DNA of 64,000 bases, taken from positions 1 to 64,000 of the forward strand of contig JAWSUF010000016.1 in NCBI GenBank assembly GCA_033549365.1, in the 5' to 3' direction. The position numbers and the translations under genes were made by a program. How positions within the stretch are numbered: position 1 is the stretch's first letter; the number at the start of each line of letters is the position of its first letter. This DNA comes from Acidobacteriota bacterium (GTDB lineage: Bacteria; Acidobacteriota; Aminicenantia; Aminicenantales; Saccharicenantaceae). The notes under the pieces were generated by a model, which worked only from the letters and a program-made list of their open reading frames with translations, was not told the DNA's origin and ran no database searches. Below, one piece after another: positions 35,361 through 44,779 of the stretch.

Positions 35361-36593
35361 ATGCCGCCGCAAGTCGATATCGGACGCCTCAGAAACGACA
35401 TCGAAGCCCTGGGCCGGATCGGAAGGACGCCCGAGGGAGGCGTCAGCCGTCCCTCCTTCAGCCGGGCCGACCTCGAAGCCCGGACCTGGCTGAAGGACCG
35501 GATTCTCGAGGCCGGACTCCTCTACCGTGTCGACGGCGCCGGAAACATCTTCGGCTGCCTCGAAGGCGCGGGCAAGGCCGTCATGGCCGGATCGCACATC
35601 GACACGGTTCTCCAGGGTGGGATGTTCGACGGCGCCGCGGGCGTCTGCATTGCGCTGGAATGCCTGCGCCGGATCCGCGAGGAGAATCTCCCGGTCTGCC
35701 GGCCTCTACAGGTCGCCGCTTTCACCGACGAGGAAGGCAACCTCGTCGGTGATTTCCTCGGCAGCCGGGCCTTCACCGGCCGACTGGATCGCGAAGCGGT
35801 TCTGGCCGGAAAGACGCTTCTGGGTCCGCCGCTCAAGGATATTCTCGAAAGCGCGGGATTCACCGTCGACGGAGTCCTCCAAGCCCACAAGGAGCGTCCG
35901 GAGATCGAGGCCTTCCTCGAACTTCACATCGAACAGGGAACCGTTCTCGAAACCGAGGAAATCCCGATCGGCGTGGTCGAGGCATTTTCCGGCAAGCAAT
36001 ACCGCTGGTGTTCCTTCGCCGGGGTCGCCGCCCACGGCGGAACGACGCCGCTCGAATTGCGGCGGGACGCTTTTCTCGGCCTGGCCGACTTCGCCCTTCG
36101 GGGAACGCGCCACGTCGCCGCAAACCATTACGGCAGCCTCGTGACGATCGGCAAGGCCGTCCTCCATCCCGGATCCTTCAGCGTCGTTCCGGGCCAGACC
36201 GACTTTTCGCTCGATTTCAGGAGCTTGTCGGCCGAAGCCCTTGAAAACATGGAAAAGGAACTGCTCGCCCTGGCTCTGGACGTGGGGAAGGCGCGCGGAC
36301 TGGAGTTCGTCTCCCGGATCGTCGACCGGACCGATCCGGTTGCGGTTTCGCCGCGGATCACCGGATTGCTCGAGGAGGAATGCCGGACGCTCGGCTATCC
36401 CTCGATGCGCCTTTCGAGCGGCGCCGGACACGATGCCCAGATCCTGGCCGGGCTCTGCGATTCCGGTCTGATCTTCATCCCCTGCGCCGACGGCCTCAGC
36501 CACGCCCCCGGAGAGAGCGCCTCCTGGGACGACATCGAGAAGGGGGCCAACCTCATGCTGGCCGCGCTCGTCCGCCTGGCCGGCGCCTCCTGA
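35361..36593 (+). CDS. M20-family amidohydrolase (N-carbamoyl-L-amino-acid hydrolase / allantoate amidohydrolase type)
   Basis: The 410-residue hydrolase belongs to the hydantoinase/carbamoylase branch of M20. GSHIDTVLQGGMFDGAAGV, FTDEEGNLVGDFLGSRAFTG, ELHIEQGTVLE and SGAGHDAQILA contain the di-metal ligands and substrate arginine regions. The central dimerisation domain (AAHGGTTPLELRRDAFLGL) is present. It cleaves carbamoyl or similar groups from amino acids, releasing ammonia and CO2. GGGGGAG precedes the ATG. It is the last gene of the ftsH operon; a link to the c-di-AMP or B6 genes is not evident. The substrate is not determined. Confidence 0.85.
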   Translation: MPPQVDIGRLRNDIEALGRIGRTPEGGVSRPSFSRADLEARTWLKDRILEAGLLYRVDGAGNIFGCLEGAGKAVMAGSHIDTVLQGGMFDGAAGVCIALECLRRIREENLPVCRPLQVAAFTDEEGNLVGDFLGSRAFTGRLDREAVLAGKTLLGPPLKDILESAGFTVDGVLQAHKERPEIEAFLELHIEQGTVLETEEIPIGVVEAFSGKQYRWCSFAGVAAHGGTTPLELRRDAFLGLADFALRGTRHVAANHYGSLVTIGKAVLHPGSFSVVPGQTDFSLDFRSLSAEALENMEKELLALALDVGKARGLEFVSRIVDRTDPVAVSPRITGLLEEECRTLGYPSMRLSSGAGHDAQILAGLCDSGLIFIPCADGLSHAPGESASWDDIEKGANLMLAALVRLAGAS

Positions 36594-36626
36594 AATCCTG
36601 GTGGCCCGACACGCACGAACGCGGAA

Positions 36627-37043
36627 TCAATCCGATTCGGGTTTGAAGGCCCGGTCGCGTTTTTTGGCGCCCTGCTTCTTTTTCTCGTCGAGCATTTTGT
36701 CCTTCGCCCGCTGAGACCGTTTTCTTTTCTGACGGCGGATCTTGGCGATCCTCTGCGCTTCCTCGCTCTGCGCGCCGAGGACTCGGCTTTCGATTTTGCC
36801 GGTCAGAATTCTTCGGGCCAAAAAGCGGTTGATCGCCTGGGACCTTTCCCGCTGGCACTTGACTTCGATCCCGGTCGGAAGGTGCTTGAGATAGACGCAG
36901 GTCGCGACCTTGTTGACGTTCTGGCCGCCCCGGCCGCCCGAACGGATGAACTTTTCGACGATGTCGGCCTCGCGGATGCCCAGATCGTCCATTTTTTTCC
37001 GGAGAGCTTCCTCTTTATCGGAACTCACGCTGAAAGCGGACAT
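36627..37043 (-). CDS. Release-factor-like peptidyl-tRNA hydrolase domain protein (GGQ motif)
   Basis: The 138-residue protein consists of a class I release-factor catalytic domain with RSGGRGGQNVNKVATCVYL and a strongly basic C-terminal tail (RRQKRKRSQRAKDKMLDEKKKQ). The codon-recognition domains of RF1/RF2 are lacking. GGQ triggers peptidyl-tRNA hydrolysis, and small proteins of this type rescue stalled ribosomes (ArfB-like) or repair-cut ones (PrfH-like). The tail could enter the mRNA channel as in ArfB. It starts 11 nt after the EIIA/zinc-ribbon gene, so the two are probably co-transcribed. Confidence 0.85.
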   Translation of the reverse strand: MSAFSVSSDKEEALRKKMDDLGIREADIVEKFIRSGGRGGQNVNKVATCVYLKHLPTGIEVKCQRERSQAINRFLARRILTGKIESRVLGAQSEEAQRIAKIRRQKRKRSQRAKDKMLDEKKKQGAKKRDRAFKPESD

Positions 37044-37054
37044 TAAAGAGGGGG

Positions 37055-37873
37055 CTATTTCTTTTTCTTGCGAACCGAGACGAGGAATTTGCCGCAGTTT
37101 TCGCAGACGTAGATGTCGTTGCTGCCCTCGATGGCGGAATACATCTGGGTGGAAATATTGATATTGCAGCCCTGGCAGACGCCGTCGACGGCGTCGGCGA
37201 CGGCGAAACCGTAGCGTTCGATCAGCCGGTCGAAGCGCGTCAGCAGGGATTCGTCGAGTTCTTCGCGGAGGATGTCGGCGTTTTTCTGAAGAGCTTTAAT
37301 CTGGTCCTTGGCGGCCTTCCGCTTTTTCATCTCGATTTCCTGGAGCTTTTTCAGCAAACCCGCCCTGTGGACGATCTTTTCCTCGTGGGGCAGGACAAGG
37401 TCGATTTCGGAAAGGACGGTATAGAGCGCCGTCTTGTCGGGGGCCTCGAAGATCCTCTGGCGGAATTCGGGGCGGATGAGATAGCGGGCCAATCCCGCGA
37501 ACAGGTGGTTGAAAAGCCCGGGAATGGAGGGATTCCAGATGACCAGGATGACGAGATGAACTTTTTCGCCGTCGATGGCGTCGAAATCGATGCCCTTGCC
37601 CGATCGTCCGACGGCGATGCCGATCTCGCCGCCCGTGTCGACGCGGGCATGGGGCAGGGCGACGCCGTGACCGATGGCCGTGGATTCCAGGTTTTCCCGG
37701 TCGATGACCCGGGTCAAGAGAACTTTCTTGTTGGCGATGAGTTTCTGTTTGGTCAGAACGCCGAGAAGCTCTTCGACCGCGGCGACTTTTTCCCGGCTTT
37801 TGAGCTCGACGACCTGGGTGGGTTTGAGATAGTCGGCGAACCGGCTGCTCTTGTGTGAGATCGTCTTCTCCAT
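37055..37873 (-). CDS. Fusion: PTS EIIA (PtsN-like) domain + coiled coil + C4 zinc ribbon
   Basis: In 272 residues, positions 8-155 are a PTS EIIA-2/PtsN domain with GHGVALPHARVDTGG, where His75 is the phosphorylation site. Residues 165-215 form a lysine/glutamate-rich coiled coil. Residues 225-264 form the C4 zinc ribbon (DUF164-like): CQGCNINIS with Cys233/236 and CENCGKFL with Cys257/260. C4 zinc-ribbon proteins normally have a long coiled-coil N-terminus, not a PTS domain. The product could couple nitrogen-PTS phosphorylation to nucleic-acid or protein binding. No PTS permease is near. The start codon lies 11 nt after a -10 box. Confidence 0.85.
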   Translation of the reverse strand: MEKTISHKSSRFADYLKPTQVVELKSREKVAAVEELLGVLTKQKLIANKKVLLTRVIDRENLESTAIGHGVALPHARVDTGGEIGIAVGRSGKGIDFDAIDGEKVHLVILVIWNPSIPGLFNHLFAGLARYLIRPEFRQRIFEAPDKTALYTVLSEIDLVLPHEEKIVHRAGLLKKLQEIEMKKRKAAKDQIKALQKNADILREELDESLLTRFDRLIERYGFAVADAVDGVCQGCNINISTQMYSAIEGSNDIYVCENCGKFLVSVRKKKK

Positions 37874-37884
37874 GACTGAACGCT

Positions 37885-37912
37885 ATTCTAACACAAGCCG
37901 ATGGAAATTCAA
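37885..37912 (-). promoter_or_regulatory. Promoter of the EIIA/zinc-ribbon operon, start codon 11 nt after the -10
   Basis: TTGAAT (37907-37912), 16 nt, TAGAAT (37885-37890) on the minus strand. The ATG is at 37873, leaving about 5 nt of leader. Confidence 0.6.
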
Positions 37913-38025
37913 GCCGAATTTTTCGAGCCGCGGCCGGAATGGAAAATCTCCCGGAAAGACGCAGGATCCGGGCGAAGAAACGGCCGGCGTGCGCGACGGC
38001 GGAATCGATCCGCCGGGACGGCCGG

Positions 38026-39651
38026 TCAACGGCCCGGACGACGGAAGGCGCTGTGCGGCTTGAAATCGGGGATCCGGTCGTCCTCGCCGAGGATGCGCAC
38101 GATCTCTCTCGCCCAGGCGATGATCTGCAGCGTCCCCCGCAAATCCCAGTCGTCCTCGATTTCATCCGTGACCTGATGGTATTTCGTCTTCTGGTATTCC
38201 TCGAATTTTCTCAGGGCATAGCCCTTGTCCTCTCCCCGGGAGACGATGCCCTGGTGAAGCCAGACGCCGGGAATGCCTCCCCGGGCGAAACTGATCTGGT
38301 CGGACCGGAAGAAAAAGCCCAGATGCGCATTCCGTTCCGGAATATAACGGAGGTCCAGCCGTTCGGCCGCCCGGCGGCAGACGTCATCCAGGTCCGAGTG
38401 GGCGGCGCCGATGGCGAAGACGTCTTCCGTCTCTCCCCAGACATTGGTCATTTCGAAATTGATGTTGGCGGCGATTTTTTCATTGGGGATGTCCAGGTTG
38501 CGGACAAAATATTCCGAGCCGAGCATGAGCTCTTCCTCGGCCGTCACGGCGGCGAAAACCAGGTTGATTTTCAGATCCTCGGGGCGCTGCGCGAAATAGG
38601 AGGCCAGGGCCAGCAGGGAGGCCGAGGCCGAACAGTTATCGACGGCTCCATTGTAGATCTGATCTCCCGGCAAATTTTCGTCTTTGCCCAGGTGATCGTA
38701 ATGGGCGGTCAGGACAACGGTTCGGTCGGACGCCTTCCGGTGGCCGGCCCGAATCAGACCGGCGACGTTGGTCGCCTCGATGGAGCGGAACGCGGGCTTC
38801 TGCCGCACGGTCCCCGTGAATCCCAACGGAACGGGAGCGAAGGCCTCCGTCTCGGCCTTTTCCCGAAGAGCCGCAAGGTCCAGCCCGGCCTCGGAGACGA
38901 TCCGGGCCGCCAGGTTGCCGTGGATCCAGCCCTGGAATCCGGGCGCCTGAACGGCGTTCGGAATGAAGAACTTTTCCCGAACAAAGGAATTTCGGACGAC
39001 ATCCCAGCCGTAGGCCGCGCCGCGGGTGTTGTGAATGATCATCACCCCGGCCGCGCCGAGTTCGGCCGCCTTTTCGAATTTGTAGGGCCAGCGTCCGTAG
39101 TATGTCATGTCCTCGCCGTCGAAGATCCCGCCCGGACGGTTTCCCGGCTCATTGATTTCACAGAGCAGAATCTTGCCCGAAAGGTCGGCCCCTTTGATAT
39201 CGTCCCAGTTTCTCTCGGGCGCCTGGATGAGAAATCCGGCATAGACAAGTTCTCCGGAAATGTCCTCGGGGACATCCTCTCTCACGGATTGGACGACAAA
39301 ATCGTCATGGAGAACGGGAACGATCCGGTTGACGCCGGAGACGGCCTGGAACAAGGCCTTCCGGTCCGGAAGCGAACCCCGGAGTTCGAAGGTCTGCCTG
39401 TAGCTCGAACCGAAAAACGGTTCAAGACCGAACAGGCGGAAAAACTCCTCGTGATAAAGAGCGGCCAGCTCGATTCCCCGGCTGCCGAGACCCCGGCCTT
39501 CGAGAAGGTCGTGGGACAGGAAGCGGATATGGGACAGAACCTCATCTTCGGTGACGGGCAGAGGTTCGAAAGCCGCCTCGCCGCAGGCCGCCAGGAAGAC
39601 GGCCAGAACGGCCGCGGCGGACGAAGCCAAGAGCCTTTTCGATTTCGTCAT
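38026..39651 (-). CDS. M28-family zinc aminopeptidase lipoprotein with PA domain
   Basis: The ATG at 39651 has GGGAGG 6 nt upstream and gives 541 residues. [23 protein letters not shown] is a lipoprotein signal with the lipobox cysteine at 23. A protease-associated insert lies at about 130-260 ([28 protein letters not shown]). The M28 zinc site follows: [40 protein letters not shown] and [11 protein letters not shown]. It trims N-terminal residues from peptides outside the inner membrane, in line with the other peptidases here. It is 23 nt from the stop to the edge of a 152-bp gap that shows no other feature than the neighbouring promoter. Confidence 0.9.
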   Translation of the reverse strand: MTKSKRLLASSAAAVLAVFLAACGEAAFEPLPVTEDEVLSHIRFLSHDLLEGRGLGSRGIELAALYHEEFFRLFGLEPFFGSSYRQTFELRGSLPDRKALFQAVSGVNRIVPVLHDDFVVQSVREDVPEDISGELVYAGFLIQAPERNWDDIKGADLSGKILLCEINEPGNRPGGIFDGEDMTYYGRWPYKFEKAAELGAAGVMIIHNTRGAAYGWDVVRNSFVREKFFIPNAVQAPGFQGWIHGNLAARIVSEAGLDLAALREKAETEAFAPVPLGFTGTVRQKPAFRSIEATNVAGLIRAGHRKASDRTVVLTAHYDHLGKDENLPGDQIYNGAVDNCSASASLLALASYFAQRPEDLKINLVFAAVTAEEELMLGSEYFVRNLDIPNEKIAANINFEMTNVWGETEDVFAIGAAHSDLDDVCRRAAERLDLRYIPERNAHLGFFFRSDQISFARGGIPGVWLHQGIVSRGEDKGYALRKFEEYQKTKYHQVTDEIEDDWDLRGTLQIIAWAREIVRILGEDDRIPDFKPHSAFRRPGR

Positions 39652-39701
39652 GCGCATCCTCCCGGATCGGGATTCCATCGCAACTCCGCGTCGTCCGCGG
39701 A

Positions 39702-41888
39702 TCAGAGAACGGAAAAAGCGACCGTGAGCCCGGCCATGACGATGGCCACCATGCTCATGAGCTTGATCAGGATGTTCAGGCTCGGACCCGACGTGTCCTT
39801 GAACGGATCGCCGACCGTGTCGCCGATGACGGCGGCCTTGTGGGCCTCGGAGCCTTTGCCGCCGAGGTGGCCTTCTTCAATGTACTTCTTCGCGTTGTCC
39901 CAGGCGCCTCCGGCGTTGGCCATGAAAATGGCCAGAACGAAGCCGGTCGATGTTCCGCCGATCAGCAGGCCCATGACCCCGGGGACGCCGAGCAGAAGGC
40001 CGATCACAATGGGGACGGAAATCGCAAGAAGCGACGGCAGCATCATTTCACGCTGGGCGCCGCGGGTCGAGATGGACACACAGCTTGCATAATCCGGAAC
40101 GGTTGTCCCTTCCATGATCCCGGCGATCTCCCGGAACTGGCGGCGAACCTCGTCGACCATTTTCGAGGCGGCACGTCCGACGGCGGTCATGGTCAGGCCG
40201 CAGAAGAGAAAGGCCATCATGGCGCCCGTGAGGATGCCGATGAGCACGGTCGGATTCATCAGGCTGACATTGTAATAGTTCATGAAATCGGTGATCGTGG
40301 CCGTGGCCGTCTCGATGACATCGCCGTCGGCCATGGCCAGAGTCGTCCGGCCGATCCGGATCAGTCCGATCTTGATCTCCTCGACGTAGGAGGCCAGGAG
40401 CGCCAGAGCGGTCAGGGCGGCCGATCCGATGGCGAAACCCTTGCCCGTGGCCGCGGTCGTATTGCCCAGTGCATCCAGGGCGTCCGTCCGCTTCCGGACT
40501 TCCGGATCCAGTCCGCTCATTTCGGCGTTGCCGCCCGCGTTGTCGGCGATGGGGCCGTAGGCGTCCGTGGCCAGGGTGATGCCCAGAGTCGAGAGCATGC
40601 CCACGGCGGCGATGCCGATTCCGTAGAGACCCATGCCGGCGTTGGCCAGATCGAAACCGGCGGCGAACAGGTAGGCGAAAATCGTCCCCAGGACGATGGC
40701 CAGCACGGGAACCCCGGTCGACATCATGCCCACGCCCAGGCCGGCAATCAGAACGGTGGCCGGACCGGTCTTGGCGTTTTCGGCGATGCGCCGCGTCGGC
40801 CGGTAAGAGTGGGAGGTGAAATACTCCGTCGACTTGCCGATGACGATCCCGGCACTAAGACCGACGATAATGGACATCCAGATCCCCAGGGGGAGTTCCA
40901 GGAGTCGGATAACCACAAACGACAGAATGACAATGAAAAAGGAGCTGAAGTTAATGCCCCGGCCCAGGGAATTGAGGAGTTCCTTCTGGGTCGCGCCTTC
41001 CCGTGTGCGGACGACATAAATGCCGAGGATGGAAAGAAGCGTGCCCACGGCGGCGATGGCCATGGGCGCGATGACGGCCCGAAGCTGCATTTCGCCCTGA
41101 CCGAGAAACGCGGCCGCGCCGAGGGCGGCCGTGGCCAGGATGGATCCGGCGAAAGACTCATAGAGGTCCGCGCCCATGCCGGCCACGTCGCCGACGTTGT
41201 CGCCGACGTTATCGGCGATGGTCGCCGGGTTCCGCGGGTCGTCCTCGGGGATGCCGGCTTCGACCTTGCCGACAAGGTCGGCCCCGACGTCGGCCGCTTT
41301 CGTGAAGATGCCGCCGCCGACACGGGCGAACAGCGCCTGGGTCGAAGCGCCCATGCCGAACGTCAGCATGGTCGTCGTGATGACGATGAGGTTATGGCCG
41401 TCGTCGGTCACGGGATAGAAATGCTTCAGAATGAGAAACCAGAGGGCGATATCGAGAAGAACCAGTCCGACAACCGCCAGACCCATGACCGCGCCGCTTC
41501 GGAAGGCGACGCGAAGCCCCGCATCCAGGGACGTCCGGGCGGCGTTGGCCGTTCGCGAGGAGGCATAGGTCGCCGTCTTCATCCCGAAGAACCCGGCCAG
41601 ACCCGAGAAAAAGCCGCCGGTCAGGAAGGCCGCGGGAACCCAGGGGTTCTGGACCTTGAGGACGAAGGCCATAAAGGCCAGCAGAACGGCCAGAACGGCG
41701 AAGACGGCGATCACGACTTTGTATTGCTGCCGGAGATAGGCCATGGCGCCCGTTCGGACGTAGGAGGCGATTTCCGCCATCCTCTCGGTGCCTTCGCTTT
41801 GCCTCTTCATATCCTTGAAGAAATACCAGGCGAAAAAAAGTGCCGCAGCGGATCCGATGGGGGCCAGCCAGAAGAGCGCGGTTGTCAT
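39702..41888 (-). CDS. hppA: Membrane-bound pyrophosphatase, probably potassium-dependent
   Basis: From the ATG at 41888 (AGGAG 8 nt upstream) the product has 728 residues and about 16 membrane helices. The substrate site includes [20 protein letters not shown] and [18 protein letters not shown], and near the end [19 protein letters not shown]. It hydrolyses PPi to pump Na+ or H+. In [14 protein letters not shown] the alanine after GNTTA is the residue linked to potassium dependence; potassium-independent pumps have lysine there. Whether sodium or protons are moved cannot be decided by eye. The promoter region holds the second copy of the 34-nt element. Confidence 0.95.
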   Translation of the reverse strand: MTTALFWLAPIGSAAALFFAWYFFKDMKRQSEGTERMAEIASYVRTGAMAYLRQQYKVVIAVFAVLAVLLAFMAFVLKVQNPWVPAAFLTGGFFSGLAGFFGMKTATYASSRTANAARTSLDAGLRVAFRSGAVMGLAVVGLVLLDIALWFLILKHFYPVTDDGHNLIVITTTMLTFGMGASTQALFARVGGGIFTKAADVGADLVGKVEAGIPEDDPRNPATIADNVGDNVGDVAGMGADLYESFAGSILATAALGAAAFLGQGEMQLRAVIAPMAIAAVGTLLSILGIYVVRTREGATQKELLNSLGRGINFSSFFIVILSFVVIRLLELPLGIWMSIIVGLSAGIVIGKSTEYFTSHSYRPTRRIAENAKTGPATVLIAGLGVGMMSTGVPVLAIVLGTIFAYLFAAGFDLANAGMGLYGIGIAAVGMLSTLGITLATDAYGPIADNAGGNAEMSGLDPEVRKRTDALDALGNTTAATGKGFAIGSAALTALALLASYVEEIKIGLIRIGRTTLAMADGDVIETATATITDFMNYYNVSLMNPTVLIGILTGAMMAFLFCGLTMTAVGRAASKMVDEVRRQFREIAGIMEGTTVPDYASCVSISTRGAQREMMLPSLLAISVPIVIGLLLGVPGVMGLLIGGTSTGFVLAIFMANAGGAWDNAKKYIEEGHLGGKGSEAHKAAVIGDTVGDPFKDTSGPSLNILIKLMSMVAIVMAGLTVAFSVL

Positions 41889-41934
41889 TGTCTCAACTCC
41901 TGAAATTTGGGTTTTATTCCCTATGAGGCCGGTT

Positions 41935-41963
41935 ACTATATCACAGGCCGCAACACCGGTCAA
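41935..41963 (-). promoter_or_regulatory. Sigma-70 promoter of hppA
   Basis: TTGACC (41958-41963), 17 nt, TATAGT (41935-41940) on the minus strand. The leader is about 40 nt and includes AGGAG before the ATG at 41888. Confidence 0.75.
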
Positions 41964-41972
41964 AACTTTTCC

Positions 41973-42006
41973 GCGCCTTGAATCTGCAGCCGCCTCGACT
42001 CGTGAA
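41973..42006 (-). repeat. 34-nt duplicated element, copy 2, between hppA and DUF6305 promoters
   Basis: Read on the minus strand it matches 30304-30337 in 32 of 34 positions. It lies 9 nt upstream of the hppA -35 box and 36 nt from the -35 of the divergent DUF6305 promoter. In both copies the same strand faces the nearer promoter, as expected for a regulator site. Confidence 0.75.
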
Positions 42007-42042
42007 ACGATCAGGGGGACCGGATCAATTCGCGAGTTGTGA

Positions 42043-42071
42043 TTGATTTCGGCGGGGGTTTTGCCTATCAT
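42043..42071 (+). promoter_or_regulatory. Sigma-70 promoter of the DUF6305-transporter-deacylase operon
   Basis: TTGATT (42043-42048), 17 nt, TATCAT (42066-42071). AAGGAG lies before the ATG at 42109. Confidence 0.6.
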
Positions 42072-42108
42072 ATGGAGACAGACAGTCCAATAGCCGAAGG
42101 AGTCGAGC

Positions 42109-42720
42109 ATGACACATTTATGGCTTAAAATCCCCGTCGGAATCGTTCTCATTCTGTGGGCCATGAGCGGCCTCCTCCCGGCCGCTGGAGCCGAGACTCT
42201 TCGGGCCGAAGAGCCCGTTCTTCTCACTTCGTGCGGGCAGAGCCCCGGACCCGTCATGCTCAAGGTCGTGCTGCAGAGAATCGGCGTGGATTTCGAAATG
42301 GAGATCACGGCCTCCACGGCCGAACTTGCGGCCGGACATCAGGGGCAGACGTCTTACAAGACGCTCATCATCGTCATGGGGGCCAGCCTGAAAGGCATGG
42401 GGGCGGCCGGGATATCCATGGATGACGAGCTCAAACGCACGGCGGCGCTGATCGCCGAAGCGCGGAGCCGGGGCATCCGGGTCATCGGCGCCCATATTGA
42501 GGGCATGAAACGGCGCTCCCAGGGCGCCGCCGCCGGCGACACCACCGACGAACAGAGCATCGACGCCGTGGCCCCGAACTCGGACATCCTTCTCATCAAC
42601 GTGGAGGGGAATGCCGACGGACGCTTTTCTTCGATCGCCGCGGCCGGAAACATTCCGATGATCGAAGTCGAAAAAAACATGGATCTCATGACGGAGTTGA
42701 AGACCCTCTTCGGAAAATGA
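42109..42720 (+). CDS. DUF6305-like exported protein
   Basis: This 203-residue protein has a Sec signal ([26 protein letters not shown], cleavage near residue 28). The mature part opens with [21 protein letters not shown] and contains [36 protein letters not shown] and [13 protein letters not shown], an alternating beta-alpha pattern like a periplasmic binding half-domain. This matches my recollection of DUF6305; no function is known. It heads an operon with two membrane proteins, a carboxylate-type carrier and a deacylase, so it may bind the transported ligand. AAGGAG supports the start. Confidence 0.6.
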   Translation: MTHLWLKIPVGIVLILWAMSGLLPAAGAETLRAEEPVLLTSCGQSPGPVMLKVVLQRIGVDFEMEITASTAELAAGHQGQTSYKTLIIVMGASLKGMGAAGISMDDELKRTAALIAEARSRGIRVIGAHIEGMKRRSQGAAAGDTTDEQSIDAVAPNSDILLINVEGNADGRFSSIAAAGNIPMIEVEKNMDLMTELKTLFGK

Positions 42721-42721
42721 C

Positions 42722-43300
42722 ATGATCCGGACGGCCACGCTCGAGACCATTCTCGCCGTACTTTTCGTCATCGTTCTTCTCTGGATCTTCCAGCTTCTCT
42801 TCACGCGGCGGATCGAACACATCGGACGTCCCCTGATCATCGCCGTGGTCCTGGGCATAGCATTTTTCTTCGTTCAGACAATTCCGGACGACACGATTGT
42901 TTTCGAGGACATCAAGGAAAGCCTCTTCCCCCCCAAGGCTCCCGATTACCCCTTCACCGTCAGCAAGGGCACCTCGGGCCGGGTTCCCGTCACAAAATAC
43001 TCCTTTCCCGAACCGGGACCGCGGCTTAAAATCCGGATCGACGACACACGGAAATTTTTCCATATTCATGACGTCCGGCCATTGAACCGCATCCTGGCCT
43101 ATCTGGATCTTCCCCCCGTCAGCGCGGGCATCGAGGAACTGTCTTCCCTGACCGGCCGGAACACGGACAACGGCATTTACCGCTGGGACGACTATGCGCT
43201 CGGGGTTCTGATCGTCGAGCGCGGCCTCTGCCGCAACCGCGACTCCGCCGACACGTTTCACTGCATCCAAGCGATCACCGTGCATCAGCAAAGGCACTGA
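42722..43300 (+). CDS. Membrane-anchored protein of unknown function
   Basis: The 192-residue product has two N-terminal hydrophobic helices (TLETILAVLFVIVLLWIFQLLF and PLIIAVVLGIAFFFVQTI). A hydrophilic domain follows, with DYPFTVSKGTSGRVPVTKY and KIRIDDTRKFFHIHDVRPLNR and three cysteines near the end. I recognise no family. It starts 1 nt after the DUF6305 stop, so translation is coupled, and the carrier follows 14 nt later. The C-terminal domain is probably on one side of the membrane as a carrier accessory; this is inferred from position only. Confidence 0.55.
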   Translation: MIRTATLETILAVLFVIVLLWIFQLLFTRRIEHIGRPLIIAVVLGIAFFFVQTIPDDTIVFEDIKESLFPPKAPDYPFTVSKGTSGRVPVTKYSFPEPGPRLKIRIDDTRKFFHIHDVRPLNRILAYLDLPPVSAGIEELSSLTGRNTDNGIYRWDDYALGVLIVERGLCRNRDSADTFHCIQAITVHQQRH

Positions 43301-43314
43301 CGGGGGATCCGCTC

Positions 43315-44607
43315 ATGACCGCAACCGAATCGGCCGCCCTGATCCTGGCCGTCATGGCCGGCGTCTACATTCTGGCCAAAATCCTGAAACTGTCCACGGA
43401 ACTCTCCATGTTTTCCGCCGCCCTGGCCGGCGCCCTGGCCGGGGGCGAAGGACTGCCGGTCCGCCATATCGCCGAAGGGGCCTTCACGTATTTCGATATC
43501 ATTCTCATTTTCGTCACGGCCACGATCTTCATGAATCTTCTCAAGGAATCGGGAGGTGTGGCTTTTCTTGTCCGCGGCATCCTGCGGAAGTTCCACCGGC
43601 GGAAAACCGTGCTGTTTTCGCTTCTTGTCCTGGTGCTTCTCGTTCCGGGCGCCCTGACCGGCGCGGGCAGCGTGACCGTTCTCATCGCCGGCGGTATGGC
43701 CGCCACGGTCCTCAGCGCCATGGGGCTCGCCCGTCCTCGCGTCGCCGCCGCCATCTTTCTGATTGCCGGATTGAGCGCGGCCGCGCCGCCCGTCAGTCTG
43801 TGGGCCATGCTGACGGCGGCCGGAGTCAATATGCCCTATGTGGGGTTCTTTCTGCCCCTGCTTATTCCCTGTGTCGTTTTGTCCCTGTTGACGATCTTCA
43901 TCCTGGGAGCGGGGGCCAAACCCATCGATCTCGAAAAAACCCTGTCCGCTCTTCCGGACTGTCCCGCCGGAATGAACGGCATCCGCGTCTTTATGCCGTT
44001 TTTTCTATTTTTTCTTCTTGTCGCGGCCGGGCGGGTCTTTCCCTTCTCCTTTCCCATCCTCGGGCTGCCGCTGATATTCGCCGCCGCGGCCGGAACGGCC
44101 GTGGTCCTCTCCCCGATCCGCCTTCCCGTTTTCCGGATCTGCCGGGACACCGTCGCCCAGCTCCTGCCGCTCATCGGAACGCTGACCTGCGTCGGCATCC
44201 TCGTCCAGATCATGACCCTGACCGGAGTCCGCGGCCTTATCGCCATCACAGTCGTCACTCTTCCGGTGACCATCGTCATTTTGACTCTTTTCGTGACGCT
44301 TCCCGTCTCGGAGGCCGTGCTGATGTGGGGCGCTGCGCCCGTCCTCGGCGTGCCCCTGGCCCTGCTTTTCAACACCATCGGCCTCAATCCCGTGGTGGCC
44401 CTGGCCGGAATGAGCATGATCTGGCCTCTTGGAGACGCCCTGCCGCCGACGGCGATCATCGGCCGGCTGACGGTTTCGACGACGGAGATGACCGAGCCCT
44501 ACGGACGATTCCTCAAGGCCTGCCTGATCCCCGCAATCCTTATCATCCTCGCCGGAACACTCATGGTTGTATACAGCAAAAAGCTGGGCTTCCTCACGGT
44601 TTTTTAA
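43315..44607 (+). CDS. DctM/ion-transporter-superfamily carrier (probable carboxylate or amino-acid-like substrate)
   Basis: The 430-residue protein has about 11-12 helices. Typical stretches are FTYFDIILIFVTATIFMNLL, LVPGALTGAGSVTVLIAGG, AGLSAAAPPVSLWAML and the late AGMSMIWPLGDALPPTAIIG. The two half-site turns with Gly/Ser/Pro recall TRAP large permeases (DctM) and the wider ArsB/DASS/GntP ion-transporter group. It would carry an organic anion. A 49-residue one-to-two-helix peptide follows, perhaps the small subunit, and an exported DUF6305 protein precedes. The exact family is uncertain. Confidence 0.65.
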   Translation: MTATESAALILAVMAGVYILAKILKLSTELSMFSAALAGALAGGEGLPVRHIAEGAFTYFDIILIFVTATIFMNLLKESGGVAFLVRGILRKFHRRKTVLFSLLVLVLLVPGALTGAGSVTVLIAGGMAATVLSAMGLARPRVAAAIFLIAGLSAAAPPVSLWAMLTAAGVNMPYVGFFLPLLIPCVVLSLLTIFILGAGAKPIDLEKTLSALPDCPAGMNGIRVFMPFFLFFLLVAAGRVFPFSFPILGLPLIFAAAAGTAVVLSPIRLPVFRICRDTVAQLLPLIGTLTCVGILVQIMTLTGVRGLIAITVVTLPVTIVILTLFVTLPVSEAVLMWGAAPVLGVPLALLFNTIGLNPVVALAGMSMIWPLGDALPPTAIIGRLTVSTTEMTEPYGRFLKACLIPAILIILAGTLMVVYSKKLGFLTVF

Positions 44608-44619
44608 AGGAGAAATTCC

Positions 44620-44769
44620 ATGATTGTGACGATTCTGTATTACGTGATGGCCGCCTTCATCGCCGTCCTCCTTATCTGGAATTTTCTGAAAAGCCGGAAA
44701 CTCGAGGATGAAATCCTCTATGTCATCGTCCTCGTTCCTTTTCTTCTCAGGCTTCTACGGTTGAAATGA
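44620..44769 (+). CDS. 49-residue small membrane protein, possible carrier subunit
   Basis: The ATG at 44620 is preceded by AAAGGAG at good distance. The product MIVTILYYVMAAFIAVLLIW continues with NFLKSRKLEDEILY and a second hydrophobic stretch (VIVLVPFLLRLLRLK). So it has two short helices with a charged loop. It lies 12 nt after the carrier gene and 10 nt before the deacylase. Small membrane subunits are common with transporters. No family was recognised. Confidence 0.6.
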   Translation: MIVTILYYVMAAFIAVLLIWNFLKSRKLEDEILYVIVLVPFLLRLLRLK

Positions 44770-44779
44770 GAGGGCAATC

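Noticed and set aside
37939-40092. 717-codon plus-strand ORF
   Set aside because: It runs antisense across the M28 peptidase and into hppA, both with catalytic motifs; the product is low-complexity.
39840-41903. 687-codon plus-strand ORF rich in Asp, Gly, His and Glu
   Set aside because: Exact antisense of the membrane pyrophosphatase; the unusual composition is the complement of hydrophobic helices.
41889-42317. N-terminal extension of the hppA frame
   Set aside because: It would translate the hppA promoter, the 34-nt element and part of the divergent DUF6305 gene.
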